A stretch of DNA of 64,000 bases. Origin: CAVYWD01 sp963772225. GTDB taxonomy: Bacteria; Myxococcota; Myxococcia; Myxococcales; UBA5297. Of this stretch, positions 11,018-19,745 are shown piece by piece. The notes under the pieces are model-generated. The model was not told the DNA's origin and made no database searches. It saw only the letters and a list, made by a program, of their open reading frames with translations. The stretch lies in contig CAVYWD010000002.1 of NCBI GenBank assembly GCA_963772225.1, positions 1,550,001 through 1,614,000 of the forward strand. Direction: 5' to 3'. Numbering within the stretch: position 1 is the first letter of the stretch; each line of letters opens with the position of its first letter. Position numbers and translations under genes: made by a program.

Positions 11018-11356
11018 ATGTCCATCCGCGATGAGAAGGACTTCCTCAAGCGGCAGATCAAGCTGCTCGCGAAGGCGGTCGCGCGGGCGGCGAGCTTGGG
11101 AAGAGGAGGCCGGCTCGAGGATGCCCAGCAGGAGCTCCGCACGGCCTGCGGCGATGGGCTCGGGCTGGACTTGGAGCTCTTGGCGCTGCTCGACTGCGAG
11201 CGGGCGATCGCTGCGCTCGGGAGCGCCGAGCGCGTCCGCGCCTACGCGAGCCTCCTCGAGGCCCAGGCCGATCTCGACGACCTCGCGAATCAGCCCGAGC
11301 GCGCTCGAGCGTGCCGCGCCCGCGCCGCAAAGCTCCTCGCCGCTTCCTCGGGGTGA
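11018..11356 (+). CDS. Small helical protein of unknown function
   Basis: The 112-aa all-helical product begins MSIRDEKDFLKRQIKLLAKA and is rich in Leu, Ala, Arg and Glu. It has a TPR-like pair of helices (RLEDAQQELRTACGDG, ERVRAYASLLEAQADLDD). No signal peptide or Cys motif is present. ATG 11018 was preferred over ATG 11000 because AGGAGA lies six bases before it and the upstream promoter fits. It ends 28 bp from a convergent gene. Function unknown. Confidence 0.65.
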   Translation: MSIRDEKDFLKRQIKLLAKAVARAASLGRGGRLEDAQQELRTACGDGLGLDLELLALLDCERAIAALGSAERVRAYASLLEAQADLDDLANQPERARACRARAAKLLAASSG

Positions 11357-11384
11357 GAGGCGCGCGCCAGCGGCGGTCTGCCGC

Positions 11385-12723
11385 TCACGCCGCCCCCGGC
11401 TCCTCCGGCTCCTTGGCCAGCACCTTGGGCACCTCGGCCGCGTGCGCGCCCAAAGGCTCGGCCTCGCCGATGCCCTCCAGGTCCCAGGCCTCGGCCGCGG
11501 CGAGCTGCTTTTCGTAGTGGCGCCGCCAGCGAGGCACCGAGAAGCGGTTCACGGTGAGTGAGTGCGTGACGCGCGCGTACAGCCAGTCCGCGTCGAGGTA
11601 CCACTCCGGCAAGTAGGTCGGGCCGACGCACAGCCCGTCGTCGATGAGCTCCCTGACGAGCGGCGCGTCGTCGACGCGCATCTTCCCGGCAAGGAAGGCG
11701 AGGGCGATGGACGGGTCGGGCTTGGCCAGGGCCACGCGCAGGAAGTTGTACGTCCGGCAGTAGCCCCGCTGATAGGCGGCGTCCTTGGTAAAAGGCGCCC
11801 CGCCGGTGAGCACGCCGCCCCGGAACACCCGCTCGGCCATCAACGCGGCCTTCGGAGGCTCGAAGCGCTCGCACAAGTAGTCGAAGACCTGCAGGTAGTC
11901 GGCGCCGCGAGCGGCCATGTCCACCGCCAGGGTGCGCTCGCCCAGCTCGATGTACCGGTCGTCGGTGATGTTGCCGGTGAGGAACTCGCTGACGATGCCG
12001 CCGCCCTCCTGGCTCTCGGTGAAGCGCGGCAGCCCCACGCCCAGCACGGTGATGACCGGCTGGGCGAAGCCGTTCAAGCTCGTCAGCACGTGCCACAGGC
12101 CTTCGTGGTGGGCGAGCGCGCGCGCTTGGCGCGCCGTGAACTTCGCGCCCTTCTTCACCGCCACGCTCGTCCCCCCGGCCGCCGCGTTGGCGGTCAGGCG
12201 CGTCGACTCGCGGACCTTGAACGCCCGCCCCAGGTGCGGCCCGACGATGCCCTTGACGATCTCCACGACCTGCCCGCTCTCGAGCGCCGGCCTCTCGCCG
12301 CGGGCGGCGGGCCGGGCGGCCCACAGCCTCGCCACCTTCAGGTTGTCGACCCCCGGGTGGGCTGCGTAGCGGTCGCGCGGGTCGCCGTAGAGCTCAGCCG
12401 AGTGGGCGTAGAAGGCCGGGGTCCCCCGCGACTCGAGCATGCGGGCGACCAATGCGAACTCGTCGCACTTCTCCCGGAGGAGCTCCTCGATGGCGCTCTT
12501 GCCGCGGATCCTGCGCCGCAGGGCGGCGAACTGCCGGGCCACGGCCGCGGCGTCATAGCCGAGCGGCGGGTACTCCACCTTGGGCAAGAGCCGGGCTTTG
12601 TTGGCGAAGAAGCGCTCGTGGACCTTGGGATCCCAGTTGATGGCCTTGAGGATCCGCAGGGGTCTCTGGAGCGCGACGATTCTCGTCGGAGATCCGCCTC
12701 AGATAGGTCCTCGCGTCTGTCAC
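11385..12723 (-). CDS. QEGLA-motif (DUF1704) metallopeptidase-like protein, frameshifted near its start
   Basis: The main frame has an HExxxH zinc-type motif in HHEGLWHVLTSLNG followed by SQEGGGIVSEFLTGN, the position of the QEGLA signature of this family (TIGR02421; related to tyrosine carboxypeptidases MATCAP). Here QEGLA reads QEGGG. The last in-frame start is a TTG at 12587, but family-like sequence (AINWDPKVHERFFANKARL) continues upstream. At about 12681-12687 it passes into the -1 frame (TDARTYLRRISDE) that begins at GTG 12723. Removing one base restores ISDEIVALQRPLRILKA. The substrate is unknown. Confidence 0.75.
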
Positions 12724-12943
12724 AAAGGTGAACTGTAACAGGAGCCACCTGCCGCGAGCGCGGGCCGGGCGCGGCTCCCCGATCGACCGCGTCCCAGACT
12801 CATCGCGCGGCATGGCGAAATTTCAGGCCGCGCTGAGGGAAGGCAATAACCTTGACCCCGGCACGCGTTTGATGGAACAAGGTCCGGCCTCGCGAGGCCT
12901 CTCGCTCGCTCGAGGGACAAAGCCCAAACAAGGAGCCCCCTTC

Positions 12944-13951
12944 ATGAAGCGCATCATTCTCTGCGGCGCTGCGGCCGCGCTCGCCCTCGCGGCGTGCAAC
13001 AAGACCATCGCGCCCGCACCCGCGGCTTCAGCAGCCAGCGGCGCCCAGTCCTCGACCGTGGTCGCGACCTATGCCGGCAAGCAGGTCACCCTGGGCCAGC
13101 TCGACACCGAGCTCGCCAAGGACCTCTACGAGCTCCGGCGCCAGGGGCTCGAGTCGATGATCATCCGGAGCCTCGTCAACGACGAGGCCGCCAAGTCCGG
13201 CAAGACCGAGGAAGCCCTCCTCCGGGAGATCGCCGAGAAGTCCGCGGCGAAGCCCGACGAGGCCGAGGTCCGCAAGACCTACGAAGAGGCCAAGGAGCAG
13301 CTCGGCGGCATGAGCTACGAGCAGGCGAAGCCGATGATCGAAGCGAAGCTCGGTCAGCGGCAGCAGCAAGAAGCCGTCATGAAGCACATCGAGACCCTCA
13401 AGCAGCAGGCCGGCGTGAAGGTCACGCTGCCCGAGCCGCGCTCGCAGGTGGCGGCGACCGGACCGGCCAAGGGCCCGGAGGCCGCCCCGGTCACCATCGT
13501 CGAGTTCTCCGACTTCCAGTGCCCGTTCTGCTCGAAGGCCAAGGAGACCGCCGAGAAGGTGGTGGCCAACTACGCCGGCAAGGTGCGGCTCGTCTTCCGC
13601 GACTACCCGCTGCCCTTCCACGACAAGGCGCTCAAGGCCGCCGAGGCGGGCCAGTGCGCCAACGAGCAGGGCAAGTTCTGGGAGCTGCACGACGAGATGT
13701 TCGCCCACCAGGACAAGCTCACGCCGGAAGACCTCAAGGCGTCGGCGAAGAAGCTGGGCTTGGACTCCGGCAAGTTCGACGGATGCCTCGACGGCGGCAA
13801 GTACGCCGAGCTGGTGCAGCAGAACATCAAGGCCGGGCAGTCGGCGGGCGTGAGCGGCACCCCCGCCTTCTTCATCAACGGCCGGATGATCTCCGGGGCG
13901 CAGCCCTTCGAGCGCTTCAAGGAGATCATCGACGACGAGCTCTCGAAGTAG
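12944..13951 (+). CDS. DsbA-like thioredoxin-fold lipoprotein
   Basis: The 335-aa product has a lipobox (ALALAACNK, C18). Residues about 45-165 form a helical SurA/parvulin-like N-terminal domain, and about 175-335 a DsbA-type thioredoxin domain with active site CPFC (C193, C196) in FSDFQCPFC and the cis-Pro loop VSGTPAFFING. Proteins like this oxidise or isomerise disulfides in exported proteins, here from a membrane anchor. AAGGAG at 12930-12935 supports ATG 12944. A dispersed repeat and a strong terminator follow. Confidence 0.88.
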   Translation: MKRIILCGAAAALALAACNKTIAPAPAASAASGAQSSTVVATYAGKQVTLGQLDTELAKDLYELRRQGLESMIIRSLVNDEAAKSGKTEEALLREIAEKSAAKPDEAEVRKTYEEAKEQLGGMSYEQAKPMIEAKLGQRQQQEAVMKHIETLKQQAGVKVTLPEPRSQVAATGPAKGPEAAPVTIVEFSDFQCPFCSKAKETAEKVVANYAGKVRLVFRDYPLPFHDKALKAAEAGQCANEQGKFWELHDEMFAHQDKLTPEDLKASAKKLGLDSGKFDGCLDGGKYAELVQQNIKAGQSAGVSGTPAFFINGRMISGAQPFERFKEIIDDELSK

Positions 13952-13964
13952 CGCTCGAGCTGCT

Positions 13965-14105
13965 CTCCTAACCCGGCCGAGCCGGAACCAACGAGGGTTG
14001 CCAGGGCTCCAGCCCCCAGGCTCCGGGTATTGCAGCTCCTGGGTCCCGGAGTCTGAAACCTGAAGTCTTTGCCATCCTGCGCAAGATTTCCTCGCTAAGG
14101 GACTA
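13965..14105. repeat. Dispersed intergenic repeat, copy A
   Basis: These 141 bp recur at 32064-32225. Best conserved are CGGCCGAGCCGGAACCAA near the left end and the last 55 bases (14051-14105), which differ from copy B at only three positions. The middle is an imperfect palindrome (AGGCTCCGGG against CCCGGAGTCT). It lies between the DsbA-like stop and its terminator. Confidence 0.75.
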
Positions 14106-14113
14106 AGTGAACC

Positions 14114-14147
14114 GAGCGGGGCCCTCCACGGGCCCCGCTCTTCTTTT
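14114..14147 (+). terminator. Rho-independent terminator of the DsbA-like gene
   Basis: A perfect 11-bp stem, GAGCGGGGCCC (14114-14124) with GGGCCCCGCTC (14130-14140), has a TCCAC loop and is followed by TTCTTTT. Confidence 0.88.
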
Positions 14148-14427
14148 GGGCCTCGCCCGGTCTTACCCCCAGCGCCGCTGATGGATGCCCGACCTGTCCC
14201 ACGAGTGCGCGCCCCGCCCGCGCGGCCACCCCTGCCCGGCGCTTCGCTCCTATTTTCGACCCGCAACCCGCGTTCAGGTGATAGAGTCGTTCAGTAGTTC
14301 TGATAAGCCGCGTTTATGCCGTAACGCGTCACGACCAGGGAGCCCACCCGCGTCAGGGCGCGCGAGCTCGCCTCACGAAGCTTTGCCTCTCACACCTTTT
14401 CCGCCTCCAAAGGGCGAAGGAGAAGAC

Positions 14428-14778
14428 ATGGCAGAACTGGCCGTTTCGATTCCCGCGCGAAAAGCCGAGGTCGTCTCGCAGAGCTCTGCGAACGCGGTGC
14501 TGCGCTCCAAGGAGTTCCAGCACCTGGTCTCGAGGCGCTGGACGGTCTCGATGGTGCTCCTGGCGCTGCTCTTCGCGACCTACTACGGGTTCGTCCTGCT
14601 CATCGCGGGGAACAAGGAGGCGATGAGCCAAAAGATCGGCGAGGTCACGACCCTCGCCATCCCGCTCGGCATCGCGGTCATCGCCATCGCCTTCTTGCTG
14701 ACCGCCATCTACGTCTTCTGGGCGAACCAGAGCTACGACCCCGAGGTCGAGCGACTCAAGGCGCAGCTCAAGAAGTAA
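14428..14778 (+). CDS. DUF485 membrane protein (ActP partner)
   Basis: The 116-aa product has two transmembrane helices (about residues 43-63, VSMVLLALLFATYYGFVLLI, and 79-100) after a cytoplasmic N-terminus containing SKEFQHLVSRRW. It ends in a charged tail, the layout of DUF485/YjcH. Such proteins are encoded just before ActP-type acetate symporters, as here (33-bp gap), and probably act with them. GAAGGAGA precedes ATG 14428. Confidence 0.9.
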   Translation: MAELAVSIPARKAEVVSQSSANAVLRSKEFQHLVSRRWTVSMVLLALLFATYYGFVLLIAGNKEAMSQKIGEVTTLAIPLGIAVIAIAFLLTAIYVFWANQSYDPEVERLKAQLKK

Positions 14779-14811
14779 GCACCGACCCGACTCTTACGGA
14801 GAACTAACAGC

Positions 14812-16440
14812 ATGCTGATCCAGAACCCCGCGTCGGTGCTTCACGCGATGGTGACCCAGGCGACTCTGCCGGAGTTCGGCAAAGTCAACGGGACCGCCCT
14901 GCTCTTCTTCTTCCTCATCGTCTCCATGACCTTGGTCATCACCTACTGGGCGGCCAAGCGGACCAAGACCGCGGGCGAGTTCTACGCCGCGGGGCGCAGC
15001 GTCTCGGCGCTCCAGAACGGCCTGGCGCTGGCCGGCGACTACATGTCGGCGGCGTCGTTCCTCGGCATCTCGGGGATGGTCGCGCTCAAGGGCTTCGACG
15101 GGATGATCTACGCGACCGGTTGGCTCGTGGGCTGGCCGGCGCTGATGTTCCTCATCGCCGAGCCGCTCCGGAACCTGGGCAAGTTCACCTTCGCCGACGT
15201 CGTGGCCTTCCGGCTGCGCCAGGGACCGGTGCGCATCGCCGCGGCCGTGGGCGGGGTGCTCACGGTGCTCTTCTACACCATCGCGCAGATGGTCGGCTCC
15301 GGCACGCTCGTCGCGCTGATGTTCGGCATCCCCTACCACTACGCCGAGATGATCGTGGGCGTCGTCATCCTCCTGTACGTGCTGTTCGGCGGCATGCTGG
15401 CGACGACCTGGGTGCAGATCATCAAGGCCGTGCTGCTGCTCTTGGGCGTGTCGTTCCTCACGGTCCTCGTGCTGTCGCAGTTCGGCATGAGCCCCACTGA
15501 GCTCTACAAGGCCGTGGTCACGAATCGGAACGGCCTGGCCGGCGAGCCGATCAAGGGCCTGCCCGGGCTGAGCAAGATGATGGAGCCCGGCGCGCTGGTC
15601 ACCAGCCCGGTGGAGGCCGTCTCCCTGGGCCTCGCGCTGATGTTCGGCCTCTTGGGCCTGCCGCACATTCTCCAGCGGTTCTACACGGTGCCGGACGCGA
15701 AGGCGGCGCGGAAGTCGGTGCTCTACGCGACCGGCCTCATCGCCTACTTCTACATCATCATTCCCATCGTGGGCTTTGGCGCCGCCGCCATCGTCGGTCG
15801 GCAGGCCATCGTCGCCATCGACAAGGGCGGCAACATGGCCGCGCCGATGCTGGCGGCGGTCATGGGCGGCAACGCGTTCCTGGGCTTCATCGCCGCGGTC
15901 GCGTTCGCCACCATCCTGGCGGTGGTCGCCGGCCTGACGCTGGCGGGCGCCTCGTCGTACTCGCACGACATCTACGTGTCGCTCATCAAGAAGGGCAAGG
16001 CCACCGAGGAGGAGCAGGTGCGGGCGGCCAAGACCGCGACCGTGGTGTTCGGCGTCCTCGCGGTGATCCTGGGCATCGCGTTCAAGGGCCAGAACGTGGC
16101 GTTCATGGTGGGCCTGGCGTTCTCCATCGCGGCGAGCGCCAACTTCCCCTCGCTCCTCATGTCCATCGTGTGGAAGAGGTTCAGCACCTGGGGCGCGGTG
16201 GCCTCCATCATCACCGGCACCGTGCTCTCCATCGGCATGATCGTGCTCTCGCCGACGGTCTGGGTGGACGTCTTCAAGAACCCGGCCGCCCTGGTGCCGC
16301 TCAAGAACCCGACCATCGTGTCCATGACCGCGGCCTTCGCGGTGGGCATCCTGGTCTCGCTCCTGTCGCCGGATGCGGCGGCGCAGGAGAAGTTCGAGGA
16401 CGAGAAGCTTCGCACCTACCTCGGCGTCGGCGCCGAGTAG
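14812..16440 (+). CDS. actP: Cation/acetate symporter, SSS family
   Basis: The 542-aa product has about 13 hydrophobic helices and clear ActP signatures: EFYAAGRSVSALQNGLALAGDY (split by the N-terminal helix break), SAASFLGISGMVAL, GRQAIVAIDKGGNMAAPMLA and FVAFATILAVVAGLTLAGAS-type core helices. It takes up acetate or other short carboxylates with a cation at the inner membrane. DUF485 immediately upstream and citrate synthase elsewhere in the window fit acetate use. A strong terminator follows the stop. Start ATG 14812 has GGAG at 14799-14802. Confidence 0.93.
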   Translation: MLIQNPASVLHAMVTQATLPEFGKVNGTALLFFFLIVSMTLVITYWAAKRTKTAGEFYAAGRSVSALQNGLALAGDYMSAASFLGISGMVALKGFDGMIYATGWLVGWPALMFLIAEPLRNLGKFTFADVVAFRLRQGPVRIAAAVGGVLTVLFYTIAQMVGSGTLVALMFGIPYHYAEMIVGVVILLYVLFGGMLATTWVQIIKAVLLLLGVSFLTVLVLSQFGMSPTELYKAVVTNRNGLAGEPIKGLPGLSKMMEPGALVTSPVEAVSLGLALMFGLLGLPHILQRFYTVPDAKAARKSVLYATGLIAYFYIIIPIVGFGAAAIVGRQAIVAIDKGGNMAAPMLAAVMGGNAFLGFIAAVAFATILAVVAGLTLAGASSYSHDIYVSLIKKGKATEEEQVRAAKTATVVFGVLAVILGIAFKGQNVAFMVGLAFSIAASANFPSLLMSIVWKRFSTWGAVASIITGTVLSIGMIVLSPTVWVDVFKNPAALVPLKNPTIVSMTAAFAVGILVSLLSPDAAAQEKFEDEKLRTYLGVGAE

Positions 16441-16464
16441 ACGGCGCGCACGCGGCTCTTGAAG

Positions 16465-16510
16465 CGGCGGGGGTGGCGCTTTCGGGCGCCGCCTCCGCCG
16501 TTTCTCGTTT
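16465..16510 (+). terminator. Rho-independent terminator after actP
   Basis: A 15-bp stem (16465-16479 with 16486-16500; two G-T wobbles) has a TTTCGG loop and is followed by TTTCTCGTTT. Confidence 0.82.
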
Positions 16511-16530
16511 CGACCCGGCAAGCGCTCGCT

Positions 16531-16560
16531 CGACGCGGGCTCGACGCGGGCTCGACGCGG
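16531..16560. repeat. Short tandem repeat, 11-bp unit
   Basis: CGACGCGGGCT occurs twice in full and once in part (16531-16560) in the gap between the actP terminator and the WXXGXW gene. It is probably neutral slippage. Confidence 0.7.
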
Positions 16561-16687
16561 CAACCGGCCGTTGAATAGGCTACGCTCGTCAGCCGTCGGG
16601 AATGAGCCCCGCTCGCCGTCGCGGGCGCTGTGCAGGCGCCGGCGAGGCGGGCCCATCCGCCCAACGAAAGCCCGTCCGAGAGGTGCC

Positions 16688-18031
16688 ATGAAACGACTCC
16701 TACCGCCCCTTGCGTTGCTCGCCTGCGCGGGCTGCATCGTCACCGTGCAGGACACGCGCCCGCGCCCGGTCTACTTCCGCACTCCCCCGCCGCCGCCTCC
16801 GGCGCCGCCGCCGCCCGAGCCCGCGGTCCACGAGGTGGTCTTCGAGGAGGCCCCCGAGCCGCAGGCGGCGCGGGCGGTCTACGTCGAGCCGCCCGTCGAG
16901 GCTCCGCCGCCCATCGCGGTGCGCGTGGTGCCGCCGCCCATGCGCTACGAGCCGCCGCCGCCCGAGCCCGAGCCGGGCATGTTCTGGGTGGGCGGCTACT
17001 GGGTCTGGGACGGCGGTGAGTGGGTCTGGATGACCGGCCATTGGGTCGTCCACCATGTCGGCCACTACTGGCTGCCGCCCTACTACGAGCACCGCGACGG
17101 CCTGGTCGTCTTCGTCCCCGGCCACTGGCAGCGCGAGGGGACGAGCTGGGCCCCGCCACCCCCGCGCGAGCGCATCGTCGTCGTGGAGGCGCGCCCGGGC
17201 TACCATGGCGTGGCGCCGGCCCCCGGCGGCACCGGCACGTTCGTCCCGGCGCCCCCGGGCTCGCGGCCCGGCATCATCGTGCCCGCGCCGGTCGGCACGT
17301 CGCCGCAGGTGGTCGCGGGCGCTCCGCCGGTCATGAAACCCGGCATGGTCGTCCAGCCTCACCACGGGGGCGGCCCCGAAAACGTCCACATCGTCGCTCC
17401 GGCTGGAGTGACCAAGTCCGGCGAGCCGGTCTCGTCGTCGGTGCCCTCGAAGCCGTCTCTCGCGGCCGCCCAGCCGCCGCGCGCCGCCGTCGCTCCGCCG
17501 GCGCCGCCGGCGCAGGCCGTCGCCGCCCACCCCGAGTCCTTCTCGCACGTGTCCACTCATCCGCCGGCCGTCGGCCAGAGGACGACGGTGCCGGTGGCGG
17601 GCGGGCAGGCTACGCATGCTGGCCCGCAAGCGAGCGCGCCCGGGCAATCGGCCCAGGGCGGCCCGCTGGGCATAGGGGGCCAGGCGAGCCAGGCCGCCCA
17701 TCCCGGCCACTCTGAGCCGGCGCTGGCCGCGACGCCCGAGAAGCACCCGTCGACGCAGGGGCCGGGTAGCGCGATGGAGCCCGCGGGCGCTCACACGCCC
17801 GGAAGCGAGATGCACCCCGCCGGCCGGGCGGAGGATCACCGAGCCAACCAGGCCGCGACCCCTCACCCCACCGAGGCGGCCGCGAGGCCGGCGGCGAGCC
17901 CGCCCGCGGCCGCGCACAACGCGGGGAGCCCGCCGCACGCCGCGCCGGCTTCCGCTGTTGAGAAGCCCAAGGCCGCCCCCGCGGTCAAGAAGAAGGCCGA
18001 CGAGAAGAAAGACGAGCACTCGCACCACTAG
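16688..18031 (+). CDS. WXXGXW-repeat, Pro-rich lipoprotein
   Basis: The 447-aa product has a lipobox (LLACAGCIV, C17), a Pro-rich stretch (residues 30-95) and a Trp-rich core of the YXWXXGXW type (FWVGGYWVWDGGEWVWMTGH, HYWLPPYY, VFVPGHWQREG). A long Pro/Ala/His low-complexity tail ends in Lys/Asp/Glu-rich KKKADEKKDEHSHH. Similar proteins lie in the outer membrane or cell surface of Proteobacteria; their role is unknown. Its length and composition suggest an extended, disordered surface protein. ATG 16688 starts the signal peptide. Confidence 0.82.
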   Translation: MKRLLPPLALLACAGCIVTVQDTRPRPVYFRTPPPPPPAPPPPEPAVHEVVFEEAPEPQAARAVYVEPPVEAPPPIAVRVVPPPMRYEPPPPEPEPGMFWVGGYWVWDGGEWVWMTGHWVVHHVGHYWLPPYYEHRDGLVVFVPGHWQREGTSWAPPPPRERIVVVEARPGYHGVAPAPGGTGTFVPAPPGSRPGIIVPAPVGTSPQVVAGAPPVMKPGMVVQPHHGGGPENVHIVAPAGVTKSGEPVSSSVPSKPSLAAAQPPRAAVAPPAPPAQAVAAHPESFSHVSTHPPAVGQRTTVPVAGGQATHAGPQASAPGQSAQGGPLGIGGQASQAAHPGHSEPALAATPEKHPSTQGPGSAMEPAGAHTPGSEMHPAGRAEDHRANQAATPHPTEAAARPAASPPAAAHNAGSPPHAAPASAVEKPKAAPAVKKKADEKKDEHSHH

Positions 18032-18130
18032 CCGCGCGCTGACCTCGCGGGCGGGCCCGGTTGGCAGGCCGGGCTCGCTCGCGCTGAGGCGACATAGCGG
18101 CGCCCCGAAGACGCCCCGCACCAGCGGCTG

Positions 18131-19657
18131 CTATATCGACTGAACGGCAACCAGCTGTGCGGCAATGAGTCCGCCACCACGTGTATTGCGGTCGAGAGTC
18201 ACCGGCGCGGCGAACCCCGAGAAGGTGGCGACCGCGCCCTCATCCGGATCGCCAACTCGAATCGCTGCAGAGTGATCGTCTCCGTTCGGGCTCGTGGACC
18301 CTGGAGCGAGCCTCACATTCGCAGGTCCGATGAAATACGACAGCGTCCCGTCACTGCCAATCCGCCCCTCGACATCGTGCTTTGCGCCGTCGGAGAAGCT
18401 GTAGAAGTCCCCGATCTTCACGCGGCCATCCGATCGCTGCCATGGGCTGTCAGTGGCAAAGCGCCTTACGAAAAGACGGCCCTCAAATCCGACGACCCAC
18501 TCGCCAAGCCACGCGGCCTCGAGCTGAGGCGATGGCGCCGGAGGTGCCACCGAATCGATGACCCAGCCGTCCGCGAAAGCATGCGTCATGGCGTCGTACG
18601 AGATCGGCATCCACTGGAGCTGCGATGCCACCCCAGTGCCCCAGGAGTTGCGAACCGTGAAGACTCCAGCCGTGCGGTCATAGCCGACGATGAGCATGAC
18701 GTGCCCCGCCGGCGAGGCATTGGGTTGCCACTGCCACATGCTCCCATCCCACTGGAAGGAGAAGTTGAAGTCCGCCACGACCTCGTGATTTGACGCGATA
18801 GCGCTCTCGAGCCGGGACGTGATGTCGGCGCCTCCGGGAACATGAGAGTAGCCATTCACCCCGTAGGACGCGTGAAGTCGGGCTTCCGGTGGAATGTGCT
18901 CAGGGGCGAAATCGAGCGTATCAATCTGCTCTTGCGGCGGGTTGTAATTCCAGTTCCCGAAGATCTCTCGCGAGACACCCAAGAGCGAGCGGGACAGCTG
19001 GTCTTGCAGATCCGCGCCCACAAAAGGAGCGAACCTCGCTTCGGGCAATCGTCCGTATTGGGAGTCACTCAGGACCGACTGGCTATTGCCCATATTATCG
19101 TACCACGAGCTGTTCGTCTCATTGTTCCGATCCGGACCCGGGAAATAGCCGTCGTGCACGTGGCTCATCCGCCGATAGTGGACGGCGTAATTCTCCGAGA
19201 GCACAACGGACGTCCCGTAGACGCGCTTATAGAACCCCTCAATTCCCGCAACCGCACCGAACGCCCAGCACACACCTCTCCCAGCCTGATCCTTGATGGG
19301 ACCCTGATACTGCTGAAGAGAGTACGACGCTGGAAGAGCGAGGCTCTCGCTCTTTGCCATGCTCCCCGAAGCAGAAGATGCCGAGGACGACGAGGAAGAA
19401 CTGACGGACGGAAGAAGCGGGTAGCTAAGGCAACCGTTCGAGAACACCGACCGGCCGTCGGCGAGCGTGATGGCTCGGAAGCTGCCCAGCGTCTCGCTGC
19501 CTCCAGAGCAGGCCGCGAGAGCATCGGACCCGCGGCCTCTGATGTCGGCGGGGCCGGCGGGTGCTCTTGCCGCGGGTGAAGGCGCCCCGCAGGCAGCAAT
19601 TTCAAGGCAGAGAGCTGCATAACAGACGGCCACACAGAAGAAGCGGAGGCTGGTCAT
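18131..19657 (-). CDS. Papain-type (C1A) cysteine protease lipoprotein
   Basis: The 508-aa product has a lipoprotein signal (EIAACGAP, C23) and a Ser-rich linker (about 85-100). The peptidase core carries oxyanion Q124 and nucleophile C130 (KDQAGRGVCWAFGAV), H319 (PAGHVMLIVGYD) and N337 (FTVRNSWGTG), all at the order expected for family C1A. Residues about 390-508 form an extra C-terminal domain I do not recognise. AGGAAAGAAG supports ATG 19657. It opens a run of minus-strand secreted proteins. The role may be predation or host-matter digestion; that is inference. Confidence 0.88.
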   Translation of the reverse strand: MTSLRFFCVAVCYAALCLEIAACGAPSPAARAPAGPADIRGRGSDALAACSGGSETLGSFRAITLADGRSVFSNGCLSYPLLPSVSSSSSSSASSASGSMAKSESLALPASYSLQQYQGPIKDQAGRGVCWAFGAVAGIEGFYKRVYGTSVVLSENYAVHYRRMSHVHDGYFPGPDRNNETNSSWYDNMGNSQSVLSDSQYGRLPEARFAPFVGADLQDQLSRSLLGVSREIFGNWNYNPPQEQIDTLDFAPEHIPPEARLHASYGVNGYSHVPGGADITSRLESAIASNHEVVADFNFSFQWDGSMWQWQPNASPAGHVMLIVGYDRTAGVFTVRNSWGTGVASQLQWMPISYDAMTHAFADGWVIDSVAPPAPSPQLEAAWLGEWVVGFEGRLFVRRFATDSPWQRSDGRVKIGDFYSFSDGAKHDVEGRIGSDGTLSYFIGPANVRLAPGSTSPNGDDHSAAIRVGDPDEGAVATFSGFAAPVTLDRNTRGGGLIAAQLVAVQSI

Positions 19658-19745
19658 TGTAGTCTTCTTTCCTCGGTTAACGGTGGCTGACACCCGCTCG
19701 ACTTGGCGGCTGCGCGAAGGCCGTCTCCTCACAGTCCTTCGACGT

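Noticed and set aside
14794..16755. 653-aa open frame antisense to actP
   Set aside because: His/Arg/Asp-rich shadow with no family-like sequence; actP is clear on the plus strand.
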